Part shown: one piece after another, positions 1 to 6,653 of the stretch
Numbering within the stretch: the stretch's first letter is position 1
Layout of the letters: each line of letters opens with the position of its first letter
NCBI GenBank assembly: GCA_900764215.1
Contig: CAAFNI010000402.1
Span: 1 to 6,881 of the forward strand
From: an uncultured Sutterella sp.
Lineage (GTDB): Bacteria; Pseudomonadota; Gammaproteobacteria; Burkholderiales; Burkholderiaceae_F
DNA: 6,881 nucleotides
Direction: 5' to 3'
Made by a program: the position numbers and the translations under genes
The notes under the pieces: generated by a model
Databases searched by the model: none
Told to the model about the DNA's origin: nothing
The model's input: only the letters and a program-made list of their open reading frames with translations

Positions 1-2
1 GC

Positions 3-839
3 TTCGAGCTCCTTGAGCGGTCTCATGGCCCGATGCGGCCCACGGCCCGCTGCCGGGATCTCCTCGAAGCCATGACGCCGCTCCTTGCGGGCTTCGAGCG
101 CGTCTGGGAAGCCTTTTCGACGACGGGCGCCCTGAGGCACATTTCGTTTGCGGCCCCCATCGACCTCTGCCGCCTCTATTTCTCGGAGCTCATTGCCAAA
201 TGGTCGGAAGCGCATCCGGGCATCATCTTCGACATCCGTCCCGAGATGACCGCCGACGACGTGCGCAACGGCCTCGTCGACGTCGCCGTCATCAACTATG
301 CGCCCGCCGATGCGACGGGCCTCGTGCTGAGACGCTACAACACGAGCCGCACGCCCCTTCTTGCGACGCCCGATTACATCCGCGCGCACGGCGCGCCCGC
401 CTCGCCCGAAGACCTGGTCCACCACACGGGCCTTCTGCTTGAAACCGTCATGCACCCGGCCACGCAGGTTCTCAGGAAGAACGGCGCCGTCTCGTCCGTT
501 CTCTGCTGGAAGGAGGTCTTCACGACGCACGACCAGATGACGCTCCGGGAGCTCGTCCTCTCCTCGCTCGGCATCACCGTCGACCTCTACGCCGGCCACG
601 TCCTTCCCGAAATCCGCAGCGGACGGCTCGTCCCGATCATGCCCGGCTGGCGCCGGGAGCCCTGGCAGATGTCGGTCGTCACCCGGTGGGAGGCCGAAGC
701 CCGCTCCAAGGCGCTCGCCGACTTCGCCGCCCATGTCGCCCTCGCGGCCGAATCCACCTGGGCGCCGATCCGCGAGGAGGCCGACCAGGCGGTCGACGAA
801 GCCTTCCGCCGGCGCCTTCAGTCCGGGAGCGCCTCATGA
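3..839 (+). CDS. LysR-type transcriptional regulator, 5'-truncated by window edge
   Basis: This is the C-terminal part of a LysR-type regulator: the end of the linker helix and the whole effector-binding domain. The reading frame is open to the left edge (from base 3) and begins FELLERSHGPMRPT. That aligns directly with FAFFDKSTRPYRPT, residues 50-62 of the complete paralogue that follows, so the ATG at 33 is an internal Met and the DNA-binding helix-turn-helix lies outside the window. Blocks shared with the paralogue include FAAPI, RLYFS, HTGLLL, THDQ and MPGW. The family binds DNA as a dimer or tetramer and responds to a small co-inducer held between two lobes; the effector here cannot be read from the sequence. 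The stop codon overlaps the next start (ATGA), which implies one transcript and translational coupling. The family call is sure; the regulon is unknown. Confidence 0.88.
   Translation, partial: FELLERSHGPMRPTARCRDLLEAMTPLLAGFERVWEAFSTTGALRHISFAAPIDLCRLYFSELIAKWSEAHPGIIFDIRPEMTADDVRNGLVDVAVINYAPADATGLVLRRYNTSRTPLLATPDYIRAHGAPASPEDLVHHTGLLLETVMHPATQVLRKNGAVSSVLCWKEVFTTHDQMTLRELVLSSLGITVDLYAGHVLPEIRSGRLVPIMPGWRREPWQMSVVTRWEAEARSKALADFAAHVALAAESTWAPIREEADQAVDEAFRRRLQSGSAS
825..829 (+). promoter_or_regulatory. Shine-Dalgarno site for the second LysR-type regulator
   Basis: GGGAG lies inside the end of the upstream regulator gene, 6 nt before the ATG at 836. It decides the start: the same frame is open back to an ATG at 686, but the extra 50 residues would be arginine- and proline-rich and unlike a LysR N-terminus. 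Confidence 0.65.
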
Positions 840-1792
840 ACGTCCTTGACAACCTCAATGCCTGGCGCGCGCTCGCGGCCGCCGCCCGCACGGGCAGCGT
901 CACGGCCGCCGCCGAAGAGCTCGGCATCGAGCTCTCCAAATGCTCGCGCCTCGTCTCGGGCATGGAGCGCGAGATGGGATTTGCGTTCTTTGACAAAAGC
1001 ACGCGTCCCTATCGTCCGACGCCGCAGCTCAAGGCCTTTCTCGCCGCGAGCGAACCCGCCCTTCGAACGCTCGAAAACGCCCGCGCGCTCTTTCAGGCGA
1101 CGGGCGAAAAGGTGCGCATCCGCTTTGCGGCGCCGATCGAAATCGCCCGCCTCTACTTCTCGCGGACGCTCCTCGCCTATGCCCGGGAGCACCCGAACCT
1201 CTCCTTCGTGCTTCAGCCCGAAGCCACGCTCGCCGCACTGCGCTCGGGCGCGGTCGACGCGGTCGTGCTGAGCGAGCTGCCCGCTCACGCCGAAGACCTC
1301 GTCGTGCGCCTCTATCACGTCACCTCCACCTGCGTTCTGGCGACTCCCCAATACCTGCAGCGCTTCGGCACGCCCGAAACGCCGGCCGATCTCGCGCGCC
1401 ACACCGGGCTTCTTCTTCGCACCGTCAACCTCACTCCCGTCACCCGCCTCTACAAGGACGGCGTCGAATCGGGCATTCTCGAGTGGAGGAGCGTCTTCAT
1501 CACGCACGACCAGATCGCGCTCAAGGCGCTTCTTCTGGAAGACCGCGGCCTCGCCGTCGACCTTTCGCTCGCGCACGTCGTCGACGAACTCGAGTCTGAC
1601 CGCATCGTCGCCGTGATGCCGGGCTGGGAGCGCGCCCCCTGGCGCATGTGCGTCGTCACGCTGCGAGCGCGCGAAGAAACCTGTCCGCCGCTGAGGCTCT
1701 TTGCCGACGCCATCGCACGGCAGACGGGCGAGGACTGGCGCGCCTATACCGAGCGCGGCCGGGCCGCCGTCGCCCGCGCCCGCACGCCCTGA
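836..1792 (+). CDS. LysR-type transcriptional regulator, complete
   Basis: The 318-residue product has the usual length and architecture of a LysR-type regulator. A winged helix-turn-helix occupies roughly residues 5-62; the helix-turn-helix core GSVTAAAEELGIELSKCSRL is at 20-39. A linker helix follows to about 90, then a two-lobed effector-binding domain from about 93 to 300 (IRFAAPIEIARLYFS, then ATPQYL at 169-174, HTGLLL at 189-194, MPGW at 261-264). The start at 836 is backed by GGGAG at 825-829 and by the position of the helix-turn-helix. It overlaps the preceding regulator by ATGA, and the two are clear paralogues along their full shared length, so a local duplication followed by divergence is likely. 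No enzyme gene lies beside it on this strand, so its target is unknown; LysR genes often control a divergent neighbour, which would be off the left edge. Confidence 0.92.
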   Translation: MNVLDNLNAWRALAAAARTGSVTAAAEELGIELSKCSRLVSGMEREMGFAFFDKSTRPYRPTPQLKAFLAASEPALRTLENARALFQATGEKVRIRFAAPIEIARLYFSRTLLAYAREHPNLSFVLQPEATLAALRSGAVDAVVLSELPAHAEDLVVRLYHVTSTCVLATPQYLQRFGTPETPADLARHTGLLLRTVNLTPVTRLYKDGVESGILEWRSVFITHDQIALKALLLEDRGLAVDLSLAHVVDELESDRIVAVMPGWERAPWRMCVVTLRAREETCPPLRLFADAIARQTGEDWRAYTERGRAAVARARTP

Positions 1793-2104
1793 CGCCCGGA
1801 CGCCGTCTGCGGTCAAGGCCGAAGCCGCAACAAAAAGCCGCAAAAAACGGAAATTGCGACTGGAACGTTACCCGGGCAACTAAACAAACGTTTTTTTCTC
1901 ATTCAACCCATTTCAAGCAAAACGCTTTGTTTATCAAAGGCTTGGGAATTTCTTTACTGCAGGGCGATATCAGTTGTTTTTCGACTCTTTCCATCGTAAC
2001 ATTGTTCCGATTAGAAATGCCGTCATTTTTGCGGGGCCGTATTTTCCGAGCCGCCGACTCCTCACGGCCCTTCTCCGTCGTCCGCCTTGACGCCAACCAA
2101 CGGT
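1793..2104. other. Convergent intergenic gap with an AT-rich core, no gene seen
   Basis: No convincing gene lies between the second LysR gene and the pepT terminator. Composition changes sharply: by hand count 1861-1980 is 47/120 G+C (39%), whereas a typical coding row such as 4081-4140 is 46/60. Visible structure is limited to an imperfect palindrome GTTACCCGGGCAAC (1867-1880), a T7 run (1891-1897) and a 5-bp inverted repeat CTTTG-TTTAT-CAAAG (1925-1939). The frames that stay open either run out of the LysR gene or cross the pepT terminator, and none has a good ribosome-binding site. It could be an old gene remnant, a small RNA locus or simply untranslated DNA. Confidence 0.6.
1862..1897 (+). 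terminator. Weak candidate terminator after the LysR pair
   Basis: AACGTT at 1864-1869 can pair with AACGTT at 1887-1892 around a 17-nt loop, and a run of seven T (1891-1897) follows or overlaps the right arm. G-U pairs could extend the stem by two. It is the only hairpin plus T-run on this strand downstream of the regulators, but the stem is short and AT-rich and the loop long. Confidence 0.25.
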
Positions 2105-2137
2105 AAAAATTGGGGCCCGCTCCTTCGAGCGGGCCCC
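2105..2137 (-). terminator. Intrinsic terminator of pepT
   Basis: A perfect 11-bp GC-rich stem (GGGGCCCGCTC at 2112-2122 with GAGCGGGCCCC at 2127-2137) encloses a 4-nt loop. Read leftward it is followed by AATTTTTA (2111-2104), a proper T-tract. It lies about 95 bp past the pepT stop. Read rightward there is no T-run, so it acts mainly on the minus strand. Confidence 0.88.
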
Positions 2138-2232
2138 GTCCCCACACAACCGGGCTGAACCAAGACTCAGGCTTCAGCCGGAAGCAACTTTTCCCTCCGC
2201 GTTTTCGCGCCCCGGATGCGCCAGCTGCGGGC

Positions 2233-3486
2233 TTATTGAAGCGACTTCACGCCGGCCGACTTTTTCGCGAGCATGACGGCGACTTCGGCGCTCTTTTCGA
2301 GCGACTTCACCGGCAGGCACTCATAGACGCCGTGGAAATTCATTCCGCCCGTGAAGACGTTCGGGCAGGGAAGCCCGCGCGCGGAGAGCCGCGCGCCGTC
2401 CGTGCCGCCGCGAATCGGAGCCTCCACGGGCTCCAGCCCGCAGGCGCGGTAGGCTTCGCGCACAATCTCAAGCACCTTCGGCGCCCGATCGAGATAAGGC
2501 TTCATGTTCTCGTAGCTGTCCCGGATCTCGATCGAAAACTGCGCCTGCGGATATTCGGCGCGCATGTCCTCGACGAGCTTTTCAAGAAATGCCTTCTTTT
2601 CCTCATAGCGCGCACGGTCATGGTCGCGCACGAGAATGCGCACGACGGCCTCGACCACCGTCCCGCGGGACATGTTGGGATGGAAAAACCCTTCGTGCCC
2701 TTCGGTCGTCTCGGGCGCCTCGGCCATCGGCAGGCGGTCGATGAGCTTGGCCGCATAGCGCACGGCGTTGACCATCTTTCCCTTGGAGAGCCCCGGATGA
2801 ACGCCCACGCCCCGAACGGTCACGAGCGCGGTGCCCGCATTGAAGTTCTCGCTCTCGAGCGTGCCCGCTTCTCCCCCGTCAAACGTGTAGGCGTAGTCCG
2901 CGCCGAATCGCGCGACGTCGAAGTTTTCGGTCCCGCGTGCGACCTCCTCGTCCGGCGTGAAGCCGATGCAAAGGCGCGCGTGCGGCACCTCCGGATGAGC
3001 CTTCACCCAGGCGGCCATCTGCATGATGGCGGCAATGCCGGCCTTGTCGTCGGCGCCCAGAAGCGTCGTGCCGTCCGTGAAGATCACGTCTTCGCCCTTG
3101 TACTTTCGGATTTCCGGAAATTGATCGGCGCGAAGGACGATCCGCCTTTGGGCGTTGAGCATCACGTCGCCGCCCTCGTAGCGCAGGATCCTGGGCTTTG
3201 CGTCTGCGCCCGGCGCATCGGGAGACGTGTCCATGTGGGCGATGAATCCGACGGCGGGATTGTCTTCGCAGCCCGGCGTCGCCTCAATGCTCGCGTATAC
3301 CACGCCGCCCTCGCCCACGCAGGCGTTCTCGACGCCGAGCGCCCTGAGTTCGTCCACCAGAAAGGCTGCGAGCTCAAGCTCCTTGGCGGCCGAGGGCGCC
3401 GTCGCGCTGTCGCGCACGGACTGCGTGTCAAATGCGACATACTGCAAAAAGCGCTCCGCGGCGCTCATGCTCTCGACGGTGCTCAT
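2233..3486 (-). CDS. pepT: Peptidase T (tripeptide aminopeptidase, M20 family)
   Basis: This cytosolic zinc aminopeptidase releases the N-terminal residue from tripeptides. The 417-residue product is close to the roughly 408 residues of enterobacterial PepT and colinear with it. The two-metal M20 site is complete: FIAHMDTS (H84, D86), TLLGADDKAG (bridging D146), TPDEE (catalytic base E180, metal ligand E181), TFDGGE (D203) and MNFHG (H385). Other family blocks are APETTEGHEGF (257-267) and PIRGGTDGARLS (357-368). The lid/dimerisation domain lies at roughly 210-325. The start is set by a strong GGAGGT 6 nt upstream; it gives six residues before the second Met (MSAAERFLQYVAFDTQS). The gene is monocistronic as seen here, with its own terminator at 2105-2137, and diverges from the DcuC-type carrier. 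In Salmonella, pepT is known to be anaerobically induced through FNR; I see no clear FNR box here. Confidence 0.96.
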   Translation of the reverse strand: MSTVESMSAAERFLQYVAFDTQSVRDSATAPSAAKELELAAFLVDELRALGVENACVGEGGVVYASIEATPGCEDNPAVGFIAHMDTSPDAPGADAKPRILRYEGGDVMLNAQRRIVLRADQFPEIRKYKGEDVIFTDGTTLLGADDKAGIAAIMQMAAWVKAHPEVPHARLCIGFTPDEEVARGTENFDVARFGADYAYTFDGGEAGTLESENFNAGTALVTVRGVGVHPGLSKGKMVNAVRYAAKLIDRLPMAEAPETTEGHEGFFHPNMSRGTVVEAVVRILVRDHDRARYEEKKAFLEKLVEDMRAEYPQAQFSIEIRDSYENMKPYLDRAPKVLEIVREAYRACGLEPVEAPIRGGTDGARLSARGLPCPNVFTGGMNFHGVYECLPVKSLEKSAEVAVMLAKKSAGVKSLQ

Positions 3487-3492
3487 CGACTG

Positions 3493-3498
3493 ACCTCC
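3493..3498 (-). promoter_or_regulatory. Shine-Dalgarno site of pepT
   Basis: The minus strand reads GGAGGT here, a near-perfect anti-16S match, with 6 nt to the ATG at 3486. It favours this start over the ATG seven codons in. Confidence 0.8.
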
Positions 3499-3567
3499 AG
3501 ACGGTTGAAAAACGGATGACGTGCATTATTCCGACGCCGCCCCTCAATTTTTAGGCGGGTTATCCCC

Positions 3568-3583
3568 TACCTATTTAGGGATA
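3568..3583. promoter_or_regulatory. NarL/NarP-like 7-2-7 site
   Basis: TACCTAT (3568-3574), TT, AGGGATA (3577-3583) has the spacing and sequence of the inverted heptamers (consensus TACYYMT) bound by NarL/NarP-type response regulators. The left half matches fully and the right half 6 of 7. It lies within a larger imperfect inverted repeat TATCCC...GGGATA (3561-3583). It sits about 82 bp from the pepT start and 173 bp from the carrier start. The match could be chance, and no NarXL-type genes are in the window. Confidence 0.35.
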
Positions 3584-3613
3584 TGAAAACAGCCGGTGCG
3601 CGACCCCATGCCG

Positions 3614-3655
3614 CCTGAAGCATCAGGTTCGGAGCTCGATGCGTAGAAATACGCA
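3614..3655 (+). repeat. Two small perfect hairpins in the carrier's upstream region
   Basis: Hairpin one is CCTGA-AGCA-TCAGG (3614-3627). Hairpin two is TGCGTA-GAAA-TACGCA (3640-3655), with a GNRA-type tetraloop. A competing pair, GCATC (3620-3624) with GATGC (3638-3642), uses bases from both, so the structures exclude each other. They could be leader RNA structures or protein-binding dyads; neither has a T-run behind it. Confidence 0.45.
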
Positions 3656-3755
3656 AGGGTAAACACAGAACAAGTCCCCGCAATCCCCGATGGCTCAAAA
3701 TCCCGGCCGTCTCTAGGATTCTTGGCATTTCCACCCGTTCCGGAGACTTTTCGCC

Positions 3756-5039
3756 ATGACGATCTACGTCTGGGGCGCCGTCGGCGTCGTGATTCTCACG
3801 CTTGCCGCGCTCATCCGCCGCTTCGACACGAAGCTCGTGCTGCTCATTGCCGGACTTGCGATGTGCTGCCTGTCCATGCATCCGATGGCCGCCTTCGAGC
3901 AGTTCGACAAGTCGATGACGAATTCCGCGCTGATCATCTCGATCTGCTCCTCGATGGGCTTTGCCGCCTGCGTCACGATGACGAAATGCGACCTGCACCT
4001 CGTCTCGCTTCTCACGAAGCCGCTCAACAAGCTCGGCATTCTGCTGCTGCCCTGCTGCATGATCGTCACGGGCATCGCCTCGGTCGCCATCGGCTCTCTG
4101 GCGGGCCTGTGCGCCGCCATCGGTCCCACGCTCGTGGGCCTCATGATCCGCGCGGGGTTCCGCCCGGCCATGGCCGCCGCCGTCATCATCTCGTCGACGC
4201 TGCCCAACTACTGGTCGCCCGGCTCCACCGACAACATCTACGTTGCGAAGCTCGCCGACATGCCCGTCATGGACATGGTCACGTACGTTGCGCCCAAGAC
4301 GCTCATTCTCTCCGCGCTTTCCATCGTCTTCGTCATGATCGTCTGCCTTCTCTACAAGGACTACCGCAAGGAGGGCTTCGGCGTCTCGGGCGTTCATCCG
4401 GGCGACGACATTCAGAAGAAGCTCCCCGACCTGCCCGAAAAGCCGAATCTTCTGATGGCCTTTGCGCCGCTCCTGCCCGTCGTTCTCCTCTTCGTCATCT
4501 CGCTCGGCTTTCCCGGCGTCAAGATGTCGGTGGCCACCGCCATGCTCATGGGACTCATCTACGTGATGATCGTCACGCGGCTCAATCCTCAGCAGCTCTG
4601 CTCGAAGTTTTTCGACGGCATGGGCTCGGGCTACGGCAGCATCCTCGGCCTCATCATCGCCGCGGGCGTCTTCGCCGCCGGTCTCAAAAGCTGCGGGCTC
4701 ATCAGCCTCTTCATCGACTATCTGAAGAATTCGTCCGACGTCGCCAAGCTCGGCGCCTCCTTCGGGCCCTACCTTCTCGGCATCATCACGGGCTCGGGCA
4801 ACGCCGCCGCCTTCGCCTTCAACGAATCCGTCACGCCGCATGCGCTCGAGTTCGGCATGAAAGTCGAAGACCTCGGCTTCATCGCCTGCGTCTCCGCCAC
4901 GCTCGGCCGCGTCTCCTCTCCGCTCGCCGCCGGCGTCATTCTGATCTCCGGGATCGCGGGCGCATCTCCCCTTGACGTCGTCAAGCGCTCGATTCCCGTC
5001 ATGCTGTGCACCATCGGCGCGCTCTATCTGCTGGTTTGA
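3756..5039 (+). CDS. dcuC: DcuC-family anaerobic C4-dicarboxylate carrier
   Basis: This inner-membrane carrier belongs to the DcuC family, which moves fumarate, succinate and related C4-dicarboxylates and in E. coli chiefly exports succinate under anaerobic conditions. The 427-residue product is mostly hydrophobic, with about ten to twelve membrane segments (for example near residues 5-20, 26-41, 57-73, 94-130, 138-150, 182-200, 232-252, 257-274, 294-310, 335-350 and 389-402). Blocks recalled from E. coli DcuC recur in order: IAAGVFAAGLKSCGLI (301-316), TGSGNAAAFAFNE (345-357), ATLGRVSSPLAAGV (381-394) and SPLDVVKRS (404-412). It is some 30 residues shorter than E. coli DcuC, mainly at the ends and in the central loop at 200-230. 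GGAGA lies 9 nt before the ATG. Tandem hairpins follow the stop, so it looks monocistronic. Substrate and direction are inferred from the family only, and this lineage often carries several such paralogues. Confidence 0.88.
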   Translation: MTIYVWGAVGVVILTLAALIRRFDTKLVLLIAGLAMCCLSMHPMAAFEQFDKSMTNSALIISICSSMGFAACVTMTKCDLHLVSLLTKPLNKLGILLLPCCMIVTGIASVAIGSLAGLCAAIGPTLVGLMIRAGFRPAMAAAVIISSTLPNYWSPGSTDNIYVAKLADMPVMDMVTYVAPKTLILSALSIVFVMIVCLLYKDYRKEGFGVSGVHPGDDIQKKLPDLPEKPNLLMAFAPLLPVVLLFVISLGFPGVKMSVATAMLMGLIYVMIVTRLNPQQLCSKFFDGMGSGYGSILGLIIAAGVFAAGLKSCGLISLFIDYLKNSSDVAKLGASFGPYLLGIITGSGNAAAFAFNESVTPHALEFGMKVEDLGFIACVSATLGRVSSPLAAGVILISGIAGASPLDVVKRSIPVMLCTIGALYLLV

Positions 5040-5047
5040 TCACGCCC

Positions 5048-5064
5048 GACGGCCGCTCGCCGTC
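5048..5064 (+). repeat. Small hairpin after the carrier gene
   Basis: GACGGC-CGCTC-GCCGTC is a perfect 6-bp stem with a 5-nt loop, starting 9 bp after the carrier's stop. It precedes the larger hairpin at 5066-5102, and the two may stall transcription together or protect the mRNA 3' end. Confidence 0.45.
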
Positions 5065-5065
5065 C

Positions 5066-5107
5066 CAATGCCTCCGGCCGTCTCCTGCGTCCGGAGGCAT
5101 TGCGTTT
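5066..5107 (+). terminator. Hairpin terminator between the convergent carrier and fic genes
   Basis: A perfect 12-bp stem, CAATGCCTCCGG (5066-5077) with CCGGAGGCATTG (5091-5102), has a 13-nt loop. On the plus strand it is followed only by CGTTTGG, a poor T-tract, and on the minus strand there is none. Its place between two converging stops argues that it ends transcripts, perhaps from both sides, with a factor such as Rho assisting. Confidence 0.6.
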
Positions 5108-5138
5108 GGCGAACGACGCATCGGCCGGAAAAGGCGGC

Positions 5139-6623
5139 TCAAAACGCGTTCTCGCCGCGAATGATATCCCCGCCGTTGGCCTCCAGCCAGTCCATGACAT
5201 CGGACGGGATCTTATATACGAATTTTTTCCTGAAGTTGAGCGACAGCCTTCCATGCTTTAAATAGACCTCGATCATATGCAATCTCAATGCCTGAGGAAG
5301 GTCGAAGGCGTCATTGACGGCACGATCAAGCTTGTCGAAGCGCTCGAGCCGGTCAACCTCGTCCTGCAGGTGAACGTCGAGCGCCTCCTGCGCCATCCGG
5401 TAGAGGAATTCAGCCTGGCGCGTTGCGTCCCAGTAGCGGTAGAGAGACTCATGGCCGACAAAGGTGCACTCGCAAAGAGGATCGCCTCCGGTCCAAATCA
5501 CCTTCCAGGCCTTTCGAGCGGGTTTGGAGAAGGCTTCGAGCGCCTCCAGGTATTCGAGCTCGTGCTTTTTCATGGCGACGGACACGGGCAGAAGCCTCTC
5601 TTTTCCGAGTCGCCCCGACGCCGCGAGTTGCCGGTGAATCAAAAAGCGGCTCAGCCGCCCGTTCCCGTCCATGAACGGATGCAGATAGACGAAGCCGAAC
5701 GAAACGACTGCCGCCGCAACAATGGGATCGGTTTGACGCGAAAGCCTCTGCGCCGCCTCACGCCAAGCGGCCATCAGGCCGTCGATGCGCTCCGGCAAAG
5801 GCGGCACGTACCTCACGGAGCCCGCACCGGCGCCAACCCCGTCGGCGAGCCAATTCTGTTCCTTTCGAAAAGCCTGCGCCTTTGCCAGCGGATTGCCGAC
5901 GATTTCGTTTTGAAGCTCGCAAAGATACGCTTCGCTGAGCGGCCGTTCATCCGACGCATGCCTCAGCAGGCGGGCAAAACGCTCTGCCTTGCCCGCATTG
6001 ACGGACGCCTTTTCCAATTCGCATGAGCTTTTTGTTTCGTTCAAACTGGCCCGCTCCGAAGCGCGTTCGGCATTGAGACGGCCAATGCCGTCGAACCATT
6101 TGGCCGCCCGCTCAAGCACCATGCCGGACATGCCGGCTTCGAGCGCTTCGGTTCGTTCGACCGTTGCGCACCATTGAGGCGTTCCCAGACCATTGAAGAC
6201 GATCTTCCATTTTGCAGAACGTTCGCCCTCGTCCCGAGTCAGATATCGGGCAGGATCGAAGAGCGGTTCATACCTGCTCGCCGTTGTTCTGAAGTCAAGC
6301 GCTTCCCCCGTAAAAAGCTCCCAAAGCCAGCCCGCACGCCGGCTGACGAGCCCGGAAGGCTTTGCACGAACGAATGCCGTCATGTCCTCGGGACTGATCA
6401 TCGGCAGCACCTGCGCGAGGATTGGCATGTTGACGCCTTCATGCGCAAGCGCAAATGCGACATGCGCCAAAGGGTTTTCCGTCTCGGGAAACGAAACGGC
6501 AGGCACAAGAAGTCTCCCGTCCCTGAGGGTCTTTTTCCGGACGGGCGCCGTCTCGGCGCAGACGCCTGGCGCGGCGGTGCCCGGCGCACATTTCTCAAGG
6601 AGGAAGGCGTAGCCGATCTGCAT
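5139..6623 (-). CDS. Fic-domain protein (probable AMP-transferase)
   Basis: Fic proteins usually move AMP from ATP onto a hydroxyl side chain of a target protein. The full motif HPFMDGNGRLSR is at residues 315-326, with catalytic H315, metal ligand D319 and phosphate-binding N321/R323/R326. The target-binding flap region is seen as NWLADG...RYVPPLPER (257-279). The N-terminal half (to about 180) is a helical region found in large stand-alone bacterial Fic proteins. Just before the core lies SSCELEKASVN (199-209). This resembles the self-inhibitory motif (S/T)xxxE(G/N): S200 and E204 fit, but the last position is K205. The C-terminal 130 residues are helical and may form a small winged-helix unit. 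GAGGT at 6639-6635 lies 11 nt before the start. Codons near the 3' end are AT-richer than the neighbours (5161-5280 is 57/120 G+C), hinting at different ancestry. No separate antitoxin gene is visible. Target and phenotype are unknown. Confidence 0.9.
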   Translation of the reverse strand: MQIGYAFLLEKCAPGTAAPGVCAETAPVRKKTLRDGRLLVPAVSFPETENPLAHVAFALAHEGVNMPILAQVLPMISPEDMTAFVRAKPSGLVSRRAGWLWELFTGEALDFRTTASRYEPLFDPARYLTRDEGERSAKWKIVFNGLGTPQWCATVERTEALEAGMSGMVLERAAKWFDGIGRLNAERASERASLNETKSSCELEKASVNAGKAERFARLLRHASDERPLSEAYLCELQNEIVGNPLAKAQAFRKEQNWLADGVGAGAGSVRYVPPLPERIDGLMAAWREAAQRLSRQTDPIVAAAVVSFGFVYLHPFMDGNGRLSRFLIHRQLAASGRLGKERLLPVSVAMKKHELEYLEALEAFSKPARKAWKVIWTGGDPLCECTFVGHESLYRYWDATRQAEFLYRMAQEALDVHLQDEVDRLERFDKLDRAVNDAFDLPQALRLHMIEVYLKHGRLSLNFRKKFVYKIPSDVMDWLEANGGDIIRGENAF

Positions 6624-6632
6624 TTTTTCGTC

Positions 6633-6639
6633 TCACCTC
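6633..6639 (-). promoter_or_regulatory. Shine-Dalgarno site of the fic gene
   Basis: The minus strand reads GAGGTGA, with about 9-11 nt to the ATG at 6623 depending on the core used. This supports the long start, which keeps the whole N-terminal helical region. Confidence 0.55.
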
Positions 6640-6653
6640 AAACAAAGCCGCGG

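Larger units (their letters stand above)
3487..3755. promoter_or_regulatory. Divergent control region between pepT and the DcuC-family gene
   Basis: Both promoters must lie in these 269 bp, because the two genes start at its ends and read outward. I could not find a convincing -35/-10 pair for either gene. The visible elements are a NarL/NarP-like inverted heptamer pair (3568-3583), a weaker CCGCC-N12-GGCGG inverted repeat (3537-3558) and two perfect small hairpins nearer the carrier (3614-3627 and 3640-3655). The carrier's ribosome-binding site GGAGA is at 3742-3746, 9 nt before its ATG. Confidence 0.7.

Noticed and set aside
686..835. Extended start for the second LysR regulator
   Set aside because: The extra 50 residues are arginine- and proline-rich antisense-like sequence inside the upstream gene. 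The ATG at 836 has a good ribosome-binding site and gives the normal LysR N-terminus.
818..1843. Long minus-strand frame opposite the second LysR gene
   Set aside because: Its arginine- and glycine-rich product with no recognisable fold is the mirror of a GC-rich coding frame. The plus strand gives a full LysR protein over the same bases.
1924..1937. FNR-type site in the convergent gap
   Set aside because: Only the ATCAA half matches TTGAT-N4-ATCAA, and the place is downstream of both flanking genes.
1899..2147. 82-codon minus-strand frame in the convergent gap
   Set aside because: It would have to start upstream of and be transcribed through the strong pepT terminator hairpin, and no ribosome-binding site precedes it.
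2110..3519. 469-codon plus-strand frame opposite pepT
   Set aside because: It begins inside the pepT terminator and covers a gene with a complete M20 metal site on the other strand; its composition is that of an antisense shadow.
3567..4841. 424-codon minus-strand frame opposite the DcuC gene
   Set aside because: The product is an unbroken run of charged residues (Asp, Glu, Arg, His), typical of the antisense of a hydrophobic membrane protein in GC-rich DNA.
5277..6026. 249-codon plus-strand frame opposite fic
   Set aside because: It lies fully antisense to the Fic core with its catalytic motif and has no ribosome-binding site or recognisable domain.
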